Shown here: positions 1 to 11,438 of the stretch, in pieces
Layout of the letters: every line of letters starts with the position of its first letter
Numbering within the stretch: position 1 is the first letter of the stretch
Assembly: GCF_009905375.1 (NCBI RefSeq)
Contig: NC_133647.1
Location: 138,751,263-138,815,262, forward strand
Direction: 5' to 3'
Origin: Apium graveolens
Lineage: Eukaryota > Streptophyta > Magnoliopsida > Apiales > Apiaceae
Length of the DNA stretch: 64,000 bases
Position numbers and translations under genes: made by a program
Notes under the pieces: model-generated
Told to the model about the DNA's origin: nothing
Databases searched by the model: none
The model's input: the letters and a program-made list of their open reading frames with translations, nothing else

Positions 1-1560
1 TCACTTATAATATCGAGAATGGGCCTTCAACTTTTCGTCAAGCCACGGATTCTTAGGATTCAATACATAGGAAAGACGATGTAAAGAGTAAAATTGACTC
101 AATTATTTCTAACGGAATATTAGAGTTAGTTGATCTCCTTCCTGGGTGTTCTACTATTGGAAGTAAATAGATCTTCAAGAAGATGCTAAATCCTGATGAA
201 TCAATAGATAAATCCAAGGTTAGTCTAGTTGCTAAGGATTTTATAAAAGGGAAGGCATTGACTATTTTGATACATATTATCTTGTTTCCCGAATGACAAC
301 AATCAGAATGTTTATTGCAGTGGCTTCCTTACATGGTCTTATCATCCATAAAATGGATGTAAATACAACTTTTCTTCATGGTGACCTTGAAGAAGAGATT
401 TATATGGATCAACCTGAGGGATTTGTTGCTTCTGGTAATGAGGAGAAAGTATACAGACTAGTTAAGTCCATCTATGGCCTTAAACAAGCACCTATAGACT
501 GGCATAAAAAGTTTGATGAAACTGCTTTAGACTTCGAGATTTTAATTAATGATAGTGACAAGTGTGTCTACTAAAAGGTTAGAGGTAATGATTATGGGAT
601 TGTGTGCTTGTATGTAGAACATATATTGTTATTTGGAACCAATATTGAGATTATTAATGAGATAAAGAGTTTCTTGACGAGGCACTTGAAATGAAGGATA
701 TTGGGTGAGGCTATTGTGATTCTTGGGATCAAGTTGACTCAGTCAACTGATAGAATAACATTGTCACAGCCTCATTATATAGAGAAATCTATACTTGAGA
801 AGTACGGTTATTCAAATTGTAGAATCGATAGTACACCATATGATTCAAAATCTTCTATCGTCAATAATAGTTCAGGAGTTCCCGTGTCTCAGTTAAGTTA
901 TTCTCAGATTATTGGGAGTTTGCAATATCTTGCCAATATGACTAGACCAGATATTTCTTATTCTGTATCTAAATTAGCTAAATATACAAATTGTCCAAAC
1001 AAGGCTCACTGGGAGGCACCAAATAGAGTTCTTAGATATCTCAAGGGAACTATTTTCATTGGCTTGCGTTACTAGAGATTTCCGGGGGTACTCGAGGGGT
1101 ATAGTGATGCATGTTGGATAGCTAAAAAAACTGGTTCCAATGGAGTAACTGGATATGTGTTTACCCTTACGGGTGGAGATGTGTCCTGGAAGTGTTCTAG
1201 ACAGACTTTGTTTACTCAGTTTACTTTTGAAGCTGAGTTGTGTACATTGGATGCCACAGGGACAGAGGCTAAATGGTTAAATAGACTGATGTCCATGTTA
1301 CCACTAGTTAGCAAACCTTTTCCTGCTATTTATGTTCACTGTGATAATCGTAAAACTATCGACAAGATCAGAAGTGTGAAGTATAATGCTAAACTAAGAG
1401 ACACATCCAAGTTAGACTAAATTCTAGAAAGGGTCATGTGTCTGATAGGATTATTGTTGTAGAGTTCATAGGAACTGAGGATAATATATCTGATCCATTG
1501 ACTAAGGGGATTAAGCATGTTATAGTCTTTAAGTCAAGGTTGGGGATGGGACTGATAACC
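1..1560 (+). pseudogene. Copia pol remnant: reverse transcriptase and RNase H
   Basis: Decayed 3' part of a Ty1/Copia polyprotein, cut by the window start. Broken frames read as the RT amino end (LVDLLPGCSTIGSK, then a stop where Trp is expected before IFKK), the RT core around 293-574 (MDVNTTFLHGDLEEEIYMDQ, SIYGLKQAP), the RT carboxyl part around 701-1075 (IIGSLQYLANMTRPDISY) and RNase H around 1080-1420 (YSDACW, EAELCTLDATGTEAKW). The PLTKG motif that closes Copia RNase H lies near 1495. The catalytic YVDD box reads YVEH near 613, so both catalytic aspartates are lost. Several stops and frameshifts separate the pieces. It could not encode an active enzyme. The domain order identifies Copia; the lineage within Copia is not settled. 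Confidence 0.9.
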
Positions 1561-2198
1561 CATAATGATTCATCTACAGCGGGAACCCAATACAATTGAG
1601 AGGAGATTCCTTGAATTGCATTCAATGTGGTAATAACAAGTTGTAAGGGTGAATAGGTAGTGCCTCTATCATATATACATTTAGATACTTATATATCTGT
1701 GTCTATCCCGTGTAAACCTTAAGAGGTACTTGAACTACTAGTTAGCAAGAGTTTAAATAAACTATGATGGAAATAATTTTGGATCATAATTTGATAAACT
1801 CTAATGAATCAAATACTGTGTCTGTATTTATAAACTCTAAATGGGGTCAATTCGTAAGACAAGATATTAGCAGTACATCTTTGGATATGCACAGCTAAGC
1901 GAATGTAATTGTGAGGTCTCAATTAGAGGAAAAGATTATTGCTTGAAATATTCGTCGAACAGGATCGAGATATGACATAACGTTTCAAAGTCGTAGATCT
2001 GACCATAGCATTTGACATGTTGTCGTCTATGGAGCATGGTTACGTACACGGATAAAGATTCAAGGTATAATATTCCATCTATATCTGGTAGCCATCGAAG
2101 TAGGGGACTTAGAAAAGTTCAAACCTGGAAGGATACCGACTCTGAAAAAAAGTCATGATAAAATCTGATACGCATTTCTGTATAGATTTGTAGGGGAT

Positions 2199-2909
2199 TG
2201 TTAAAAAAATAAGATGTTTAAGGCATGATTAATTCATGGTCTTAATGATATATCCTAATTCTAATTGTTGGAATTTAGTCCTTGCTCTAAGGACTTAGAC
2301 CTTCATGTTTTAGGTCTAAGATTTTTCTTAGTTTAAATCTATAAAGAAATTGGTAAGAAGTATAGCTTGAAAAAGGGTGCGTGGGATTTGTCCCACATGG
2401 AAATGGTGATATAGACTTGGTGGCTTTTTATAGTCCCATGTGCAAGAGTAGTTCAAAACAACTAAGACATGTGGGTGTGCATGGTGTTACTTTGTTCCTC
2501 GTGCGTCGTGCGCACGCGCACGCGCGCCGCCGCCTTAACTTGCCGCGCCGCGCCGCGCCACAACACAACTTGGGTCGGGTCGGGTCGGGTCGAAGGGCGA
2601 ATGTCTCGGCGTCTCGCGTACGTGAGACAACCCGGGCGAGGGTTTTTTTATCACTTTTTTTATATTTAAATTAGTTTCTTTTAATAATTAATATTTATAT
2701 ATATAAGTAGATTTATTCTTTATGGGCCTAGTCAGTTTTGTCCAACTCTGATGGGGTTGTAACTATAATTCTGATTGTGAATATATATGTGATTAAATAT
2801 TAGTATTAATGGGATATTAATTTAATTAAAAATATATCTCTCTAATTTATGGTTTACGTTTTATGTTTTTAAAACGTATGAAGTAGAAAGATAGGGAAAA
2901 CCCCTAACA
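2199..2909 (+). repeat. Probable 3' LTR of the Copia remnant
   Basis: After pol and a long 3' leader there is a purine-rich tract (taggggat, 2191-2198) followed by TGTTA at 2199. That is the expected polypurine-tract/LTR junction. TAACA at 2905-2909 is the inverted complement of TGTTA, so the LTR is tentatively closed there. The right end is uncertain, because 2910-3170 still looks like LTR or leader sequence (CT-rich tract, then a GC-richer block). The LTR holds an unusually GC-rich island at 2500-2640 with GCGC runs and four tandem GGGTC units (2573-2592). There is no second LTR in the window to confirm the limits. Confidence 0.45.
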
Positions 2910-3489
2910 ATCTCTCTTCTTCTCTCTGAACTCTCTCTCTCTCTGCAATACGTACAAATATGAAAGTATAGGTTTTGAGCGAATGAGGTCTGATCGATGT
3001 TAGGCATCACGATGCTGTGAGTAGGTGTCATGTTACTATTTTTATTTGGGGAGGATTATTGCGGCATCCCAACACAGTAAGTGGGGTAATAAACTTTTCA
3101 AGAACAGCCGCTTCCTCTTTAGGGACGACTCAGCTGTTGTGAAAATTTCTATACAAAAAGTTTTCTCTCTACTCTTTTTATTAATAATTTTCTGATTATT
3201 TTCTATTTTCTACCTTCATGGTTTCATTATTTGTGATATTGTGCCTTTTTCTTGTAATTGGTTATATAACTGTCTCATTATTATGTTATTATAATCTTAC
3301 TGTTGTTTATTTTCCCAAAAATATGGAGATGACTACATGTGAGGAAAGCTCTGTTTACCCGGACAAAGTCAAAGCCAGTTCTTCTACTTCATCAGATAAA
3401 ACCGGTTGTTCTGATTCAGTTGAAAGTTTTATATTCAATCTAAACATTGGAGTTTATGTTGGATTGATACCGCTTGGTTTTTATCTCCG
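2910..3489. other. LTR- or leader-like sequence without a convincing gene
   Basis: CT-rich microsatellite (about 2913-2945), then sequence resembling the 3' half of a Copia LTR or 5' leader. A 91-codon reading frame at 3218-3493 begins with a hydrophobic stretch, but it matches no family I recognise and lies in retrotransposon-derived sequence. I do not call it a gene. Confidence 0.3.
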
Positions 3490-3494
3490 TTGAA

Positions 3495-6400
3495 TGTAAT
3501 ATCCAGGATATATCGTGTAATTATTTTTGCTATTATATAATTATTATGTGTGTTCAGTATCTATTCTATGAGCTAATTGTTAAGTGTTATATGTACTTGA
3601 ATATTCGAAAATAATATTAATTGAGTATTTTAATTTTTATATGTCCAAAATAAAATATAGATAATAGTCATATCTTCCTAATTATTTTTATGTTGGTTTA
3701 TGGATTTATAAGAATCATATGAAATTTCTAAAATCTTTTTCCGGATAATTAAAATCTATTTTATAAAAACGGGAACCAACTGACGTCAACCGTTGTTACG
3801 TTTTTGGAACCCGAAACTCTTTCGAGAACTCCTTCCTAACCTAATTGTAATATTCCAAGCATTTCCCATGTTTCGACTTTTTCGATCTGGCGTACGGTTT
3901 GTCCTGCGCGGGTCCCGGCGCAACATTTTCGATACAATATTCATTTCGGTAAATCAATAAAACCCGTATTTTCGATAAACGGGAGCTTTTTATTAAACTA
4001 TAACAATTATCACTTCGTAATACGTGTAACCAGGCGCTGAGACCAAGACCGCAGTACAAATTGTACTGATTTGGATAATTATCCTGAAAATCGATACCGT
4101 TTGGATCAGTTTTTACAAATATACGTACCGTTTTATATCCGGAATGATCCAACGGGATACTAATTTTCCGTAATTATAAATAGCCTTTTACCATATTTTA
4201 TTTCGTATCAAAATCATTTGCAAACAGATAATTATATAATTTTCAGAGAAAAACCCTAATTTCCTAAAACTGTTCTAAGAATCAAACAGCAAAACGAAGG
4301 CGTTACTAATCTCTGTTTTCAAAGCTTGAGTAACCAAAACGAAGGATTTGAAGTGTTCTATCAGATTCTGAGCTTTGTTTCACTGCAGAATCAAAGGTTT
4401 ATTTTCTGAAAATTTATTTATTTTCGAATTTATTTTATTAAAAATATGAATTTTTGTTCGGATGATTATTTGTATGATTTGATGATTGCATGTTGTAGAG
4501 CTTGTTTTCCTGATGATTTTCATATATCATACGTCTGATTTGGAGTTCAATAACATTCTCAAAAGTGGGTTTAATTTTCGAATTTCAAAATTAGGGTTTA
4601 TAACCCGTATGAATGTTCTTAATTGAAATTTAGGGGTTTCTTATTCTGTGATAGATTGATGTTGTGTTATAGTGGGTTGTGTTCTCTGTGAAATTTGCAA
4701 TCTAGTCGTATAAGTTTCATGAACCAACGAGGTCTGTAGAGAAGGGAGTTGTGTTTTGAAGTTTTCCGATGTTCGCCGGAAACTGGAAAATTTCACGGCC
4801 AAATTCCGGCCAACTCAGGGATTGTTAGGATGAATTGATTGCATGGTTGTGTTCCTGGGGTTGTGTAGATGTGATCTGGAGGTGTTGGTGGGGTGAGGAC
4901 GCCGGGAACGTGTTCTCCGGCCATCCCCGACTTTTTCCGGCGACTGGACTGCAAAATTGCAGTTTGGTCCCTGAAGTTTTGAAAACGATGCAGTTTGGTC
5001 CCTGTAGTTTCCAGACTTTGCAAAAATTGAATTTCTGTTTTAAAAATATTTAAAAATCATATTTCCTATTTATTTTTATTATAAAAATTCGTTTTTAATT
5101 TCTGAAAATTCTAAAAATTATTATTTTAATTCTGAAAATTATTTTAATTCACAAATAAATCTAAATTAATTAGTTAATTAATTCCAGTTAATTTCTAATT
5201 GATTAATTGGTCAATTAATTCGAAAATTAATTGATTAATTGATTTAATTAATTATTAATTGATTTTAATTAATTATTTAATTAGATTTAATTATTTAAAA
5301 ATGATTTAAAAATTCCGAAAAATAGTTTCGAGCTTTAAAATATTATTCTAAATTATTTCCAAGGCTCGATAATTATTCTAAAATTATTTCGGAGCCAGAA
5401 TTGGCCAACCGAACCCTATTTAACCCGAAATTGATCCAACGACCCGTTTTAATTCCGAAAAATGTTTTAAAAATCATTTTAAATACCAGAATGCCTATTT
5501 ATGACCCGAGACTTCTTTATAAATAATATATCATTGATTACGTGATGTATTATGTGCTATATGTGACTTGTTAATTGACTATCGGTCTATATATTCGGTG
5601 TTTACTTGATTATCGCATAACTTTCAATCCGTTAATCGGATTTAGGTAAAACGAAGGGTAGACAGAAGTATGTGTTGAATAGAATTACATGAGTAAATTA
5701 TTGATAGATGCTTATGATATGTGAGCAGAAGAGGCAAGACGTAGAAAAGGGAAACAGATAGTTGAGGAGTAAGACGCTTGTGATTGGAAGCGAGTGCAGT
5801 GTAGTAAGCTAATATCAGGCAAGTGTTCTGAACTTTCTCGAGATATTGTAGTATTTGATAGTCAGATTGATACTGCAAGTGCTTTGAAGCACTGAAACCT
5901 AAACTCTGATTCCAGTTATTGTTCTTGAGCCGTAAACCTTATTCTTTCTAGACCATTGATTGTTGTATACCTAAACACAAATTTCAAGTATACGATACTA
6001 CTCCACAAATACATGTAAACAAAATCCCAAACACTGAACTTAATTACTTGTATATTCAATCATTGTATCCTATGCTTTGAAAGCCCAAATCTTTGAAACC
6101 CTGAAATGTTGATTCCTTTGTTATCCAATTCTTTCATTACCCAGCATCCAAGCTTTTAAATTGCCTTATTGATCCTTACAAGGATTGAAACCCTTTCATT
6201 GTTAAACATTTATTGTTGTTAATGATTTCGGTTATTGTTTATTATTGCATATTCTGTTTTTATGTTAGAATTGGATTGTTTTTATAAAATTGTGGACCAG
6301 ATTCGTGGTCAGACCATATAGTGGTCAAGTTAGGCCAATGTGTGCCTTGGATCCAGTAGTTAGAGTAATGATGTGTGCCTTGCTCGGGGTTAGTGCGTGA

Positions 6401-6929
6401 CTGATCAGCAACCTAACCTTGGTTTTTAAATTAAAAGTATAGTATCCAATTCTAAATCATAATCCATTGTTCACTTGATATCATAATCGTATTCACCTGA
6501 TGATCATTATTCTCAGTTTTGTCATTGTGACTTGCTGAGCTAGTTAGATCATTTGTGCGATGTTGTTTATATTCTTTCCAGTTAAAAAGGAACCAGTTGG
6601 TAAAGAGGATCCCCAGTCCAGCGCGAGAGCTAGGGGTTCAGGTTGAGAAAGCTGAGCTAGTAGGCTTCTTTTGGGATAAGTTAAATTTGTAAAAGTTTGT
6701 AATAATGTTTAATACTCAGTTTGAGTTTGAAATAGTTGGGATTTGAACGGTTTGTATTATATTAGTGTGTTGGGCTTGTGTGCATACTTTAACCTGTTGC
6801 GGTCCGTGGTGGCTGGTAGGTAGGGTCACTGCATATATTATTATTATCTTTATTATTGTTATAAGCAGGTTATAATTAAGGTGTGTGTGTGGACCCCAAA
6901 CTTCTGACCCGGGTTTGGAGGGCGCCACA
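3495..6929 (+). mobile_element. Solo LTR, 3.4 kb, probably Ty3/Gypsy chromovirus type
   Basis: The segment starts TGTAATATCC and ends GGCGCCACA. It is flanked by a perfect 5-bp duplication TTGAA (3490-3494 and 6930-6934), the hallmark of integration. No PBS, gag or pol lies inside, so it is a solo LTR left by recombination between two LTRs. A diverged relative starts at 60672 in the same orientation and follows it block by block: the TGTAAYATCC start, the ACGTTTTT..AACCCGAAACTCTT block, the AACCCGTATTTTCGA block, an AATTAATT-rich low-complexity tract (5150-5290 against 62290-62420), and the CTTGCTG block near the 3' end. The length and the GCGCCACA end suggest a Tekay/Del-like chromovirus, which is an inference. 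The short reading frames inside are not genes. Confidence 0.88.
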
Positions 6930-6934
6930 TTGAA

Positions 6935-9850
6935 TATCAACCAAAAAATATTTATTAACTGGACTTGTGCAGGCTATTTTTTACTGATGCTCTGGTAATT
7001 AATCTGTATCATTATCAAACATGAACTGTAGCAGTTCAGAATATCTTCGTTTAGGTTGCTTTTGGAATGAAGGGATGAAACGAGGTTAGAATCGAAAAAA
7101 ATTATATACTTCCTTTGTTAATGTTATGTTATTAGAATTCAATGAAGTCCTGCATTTATTGTTTATGCATCTGCTAAGGGGGATAATTAAGAATGGCTAG
7201 GGAACAACCAACAAATACATATATTCAAAATGCAGGGGGCGAATTTACACGAATTCTGAATAAAATTGGTCCGAGAAGCCTCTTGTTGAGCCTCATTGAG
7301 AAGTTACTCTTTACTAAATATTACAAAAAAATGACATTATGCCAAGAATCGAGCTAGTGGACATAGTGCAAGTTGATAGACGAAGTAGGATTATTATATG
7401 TATTAGAAAGTTTTCCCGTTTTGCACGGGATAGTTTAGGATTTTTTTATCCTAAAGAAATGATTTACCTTGATAATATTCTATAATTATAAATTTAACTA
7501 ACTATTTATTTATCTTAATAATATGTCATTTTATGTTAAAATTTATATATCTATCATTCATTTATTTGTTTGTTTGATTAGAAGTACCGCAATTCATAGT
7601 TAGTCACATTTTACATTTCACTTGAATTTGTTCCATTTTACTTTGTTATCAATTAGAAAAATATTTGAATACTACATATTAAATTTTATTTTTTAATTAA
7701 TTATAAATTTTGGTCACTTAAAGCTGAAAATGGGCATGATTGGACACTTAAATCAAAAATAATATATTTTTGGCATTCTTTCAAATATCATTAAATGATT
7801 AGAAAAAATTATTTGAGGTCATAATTTGGAAAAATAAATTTTAAAATGTTTAAAATTTTTAAACATGTGATATTTTTTTAAAAAAAAATGTAGAAAGAGT
7901 ATCTCAATTTTTCGTTAACTAATGTTACTTTATAATTGAATCTTAGTTTAAAATTTACTTTTAATAATTGGTACTATCTTCCCTCTTACTTGTATAGACC
8001 TTTTCAAAATATATTTCTCGGTGTCGGCAAATACATTTATATTTAAAAATAAATCTATATTTTTCGGCATAGGCGTTGTCGACACCTTGTATCTTAAATA
8101 ATATTAAATTTTGACCTTTTTGAAAAAAGTTATAATTATGATAATATATAATTATAGAATTACATTGAATTTAATAGATACTTTGTGAAATGTGATACTT
8201 TTTGAAATTCTGTAGTTCAGCTTTGCAGCATGCTGAGTGTTAAGTCTAACTATATCCATGAGAAAAGGACTACATAAACATAAAACATAGGCCTCTAGGT
8301 ATAGTATCAAATACTCCTAAAAGTTGTAAAGTTTAATGTAATAAAATTTTCATGAACATGCTCATTCAGTATTATTATACAGTTATTACTATCATTAGTT
8401 TTGGGTCAGGACATGGTTTGCAACACTCTTGAGATGATTTTACTTTATAACATTATGATTCTTATAACTAATTTTATGAAATATATAAATACATCCTTAA
8501 CTAAAATATTCCCATTCAACATAAAATACAAAAAAAGTCTATCAGGTCACACTTTTTTATCCATTACACTTGATTGAGACTGCACCATGAAAGTCGTGGT
8601 TATTTTGTAAGAGTGAACAATAGTGCACTTAAGCATGGTTTCTTTGAAGAGCCTCAATATTCTCACGACTTTCTTCTCAGTTTATGTGATTGTTTTGAAC
8701 TATTCCAACCTGGAAGTTCAAAATTGAATCTCATTGGCATCCTAAATTGTAAGAAAACATGATCACCTAAATTAACATCATGTCTAGAATCAATATAATA
8801 TTTAAATAAAAAAATTCTTATTACAGGTGGGTTTATTAAACAAATTTCATCTTTATATTTTATTTAAGCTATCAATATCTACTCATTTTCTATATACATA
8901 AATTATTTAGTTATTTACAAAAAGAATAAACAAATAAGCAATTGAGAACTATATCCAACTTATAAGAAACACTTGATCTGCAACCATTACCATGGTGATG
9001 TATTATAAAAAAATATACTATATATATTTTCAATTGGTTAAAGAACATATACACAACACTAACATTTTAAAGAATGCTACCTCATTTCAATCGTTAGAAT
9101 GAATTTAGTTCACCGATTTCTTCTTCAATTCCACATAAAATACATGTTAAGCCTGCACAAGGTCAACAATGGTATAGTTCAGTACTTCATGCGCGCGCCC
9201 CCTGCATTGAAAATATTTATCTTCTTTACATCCCTCATCTGATTCATGCTGGTGCAGGAAGTGATTAAAACATGAAAGTTCCCAAATTGTTTCCTAAAAG
9301 CGTGCAATGGTCGACTTAAGCAGGGTGTCAATAAAAAGTGCCTAAATGTTCTTGTCGATTTGTTTCTAACTGTTCTCACATGCAAGTTTAAAGTTAATTA
9401 CCGGCTTCCTAAATTATATTAAAATAGGATTATCTAAAAAAGGTACATGTTTAATATCGTTAAAATATTCAAGTCACTAATTGACTATGACGAAATCATC
9501 TAATATGTTGTATATAGAAAGCATAGAACATAACTACAATTTTGAACACCTCTGACTTGGATAAGAGTCAATCAGCGAGGAAGGTAAATCATAGATTGGT
9601 CGAGAGATGGTGAACACGATTTTTCAACATCAAATTATAATATAGATAATCTCTCACAGGTGAATTTAAATTATATAGAATATATGTAGCTATTACCAAC
9701 ACTTGATTTTAAGTTATCTTAAGGAGGCAGAGTCGCACCACGAGTTAAGATTTTGATTTAAAGTTGTATCCATGTCAAGATCATTAAAGAAATTCTAAAA
9801 AATTATTGGACAATTATATATCTCACCCTAATATTTTCAATAATAGCAAG
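6935..9850. other. Gene-free AT-rich stretch
   Basis: About 2.9 kb of strongly AT-rich sequence. Short reading frames at 8574-8762 (+) and 9179-9385 (-) show no recognisable domain. I see no RNA gene or mobile-element end with a supportable boundary. Confidence 0.6.
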
Positions 9851-9855
9851 GTGTA

Positions 9856-11301
9856 TGATAAGTGGCATTTTATACCACTTAGAACGTCTTATAATGGCTT
9901 GAATTGATGTCTTGAAATCAAGTATTTTGTATATTTGATGTATTTTTCTAGTGTTTGTGCATTTCAGGGTATTACTTGTGTTTGAGGGGAGATTTTATCA
10001 GGAATAAGCCTAAGGGAGTGCTTGACATTGCAAGTGGGAAGTTAGGAGCAGAACAGAGGAGAAAACGGGAGCAAAATAATCATTTTTCCAGTAAGGTGTT
10101 GGCGCCCGCTCAGCCTGGCTGGGCGGCCGCTCAGGAAGCTGGGCGCCCGCTCAGGATTGCTGGGCGGCCGCTCAGGGGCGTAAAATTAAATACTGATTTT
10201 TAAAGTTCTATTTCTGTTGGACTTCTGACTTCTGAGATGGCTGGGTCTTGTGGGGCTTCTATATAAGTAGTTTTCAGAGACGTTTCACATATGAATTGTG
10301 GTATCAATCAAGGAGCAAGGAGAGAAGGAAGAAGGGCATTTTAGCACATCGCAACGAAGAAGAGGAAGCATACGTTTTCTTGTGATTCTTTTATTCGTTG
10401 TATCGGTGGATGCTAGTTTTATTTACTTTGAACCTTATTACTCTTGTGACGTACTCTGGTTTTAATAAGTATTTTTATTAGTTATTCTTGTGTGTTATTA
10501 TCATGTTTTCATATAAACCCATGGTGACGATGAGTTCTATCATGGGCTAATCATGATCATGGGGTCGTAACGGATTTACTATGGAATTTTTTAGTTAGTT
10601 GTTTAATACCTTAGTGTGTGATGATTGTATGATATCTAGCATAGGTTGCGCTTATTAGTCTTATGTGCGTCGCGAACATATAAGATAGGGTGTTAATCTC
10701 TTGTGAAGCGACGGTGGATCTTGAGGTTTAGAACTTGCCATGCTAGCATAGGTTCATGTATGTGTATGCATGATTAGTGGGTAACTCTAATCGTTTTACT
10801 TTCCCTGTGTAATCAAAAGGAATAACTTGTGCTTAAATCGTTATATTGTCAAATTCTGTAGACATATAGGGTCTCAACATAATTGATGCCTATTTAACTT
10901 CTATATTAATTGTGGATGTTTGGTAGAATGGTATTAGTACAACGAAAGTTGGCTTTTATCAATTTCGTGTTGTTCGATTAAAATCATCATTGTTACATGC
11001 TAAGGGTAATAACAATAACTATTGAAGGAAGTAGTAATGAAGTTATGATCTCATGTATGTTTAATATTGTTAATTCAAGAGTCAATTAAGTGTTTAATTC
11101 TCGTAGTTAATTATAGTTAATAATTAGTTAATCAATCTAAGTGTTATTGTCTTGACATTGAGAAGTAATCATACATTGGTGAGTACGTGTTAATTGAACA
11201 TAATTAGTCTGAGTCTCCGTGGGAACGAACTAGAAAGTATTCTATATTACTTGTGAACGCATATACTTGCGTGAATATTAGCACGTGTTTTGTGCCTAAC
11301 A
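9856..11301 (+). repeat. 5' LTR of the Athila-like element
   Basis: 1446 bp from TGATAAG to CTAACA, matching 19614-21054 along its whole length. A near-palindromic terminal box (AAGTGGCATTTTATACCACTT) sits at the 5' end. Four GC-rich units of the form GGGCG(C/G)CCGCTCAG lie at about 10100-10177, and the TATA box is about 80 bp after them. Compared with the 3' LTR it has an extra 5-bp ATAAT near 9891 and scattered substitutions. Differences are densest in the first 370 bp. Confidence 0.95.
10260..10267 (+). promoter_or_regulatory. TATA box of the 5' LTR promoter
   Basis: TATATAAG in a GC-richer context, just after the GC-rich repeats. It is conserved in the 3' LTR at 20014-20021. It is the likely start of the genomic transcript, with U3 upstream and R beginning some 25-35 bp downstream (inference). 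Confidence 0.7.
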
Positions 11302-11307
11302 AGTTTT

Positions 11308-11325
11308 TAGCGCCGCTGCCGGGGA
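11308..11325 (+). other. Primer binding site, tRNA-Asp type
   Basis: TAGCGCCGCTGCCGGGGA lies 6 bp after the LTR end. It agrees with the plant tRNA-Asp-type PBS except at two positions, both explicable by transitions. This is where reverse transcription would be primed. Confidence 0.8.
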
Positions 11326-11438
11326 CTCGGCGTATTTATTTAGTTTATGTACTTACCAACAGTGGTCGTTAGGACCCATTGATTAAGACGTGATACTTAT
11401 TTTTTCCGGTTGTATTTCAGGTACTTTAGCGAGCGTTT

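Noticed and set aside
3218..3493. 91-codon frame with a hydrophobic start
   Set aside because: Lies in LTR- or leader-like sequence, matches no family I know, and its composition is not convincing as coding.
4793..5053. Overlapping frames on both strands in a GC-richer patch
   Set aside because: Inside the 3.4-kb solo LTR. The counterpart in the copy at 60672 is not conserved as coding sequence.
9955..10203. 82-codon frame (and its partner at 19708-19950)
   Set aside because: Lies in the LTRs across the GC-rich repeats. The two copies differ by insertions and single-base shifts, and the frame is a by-product of the repeats.
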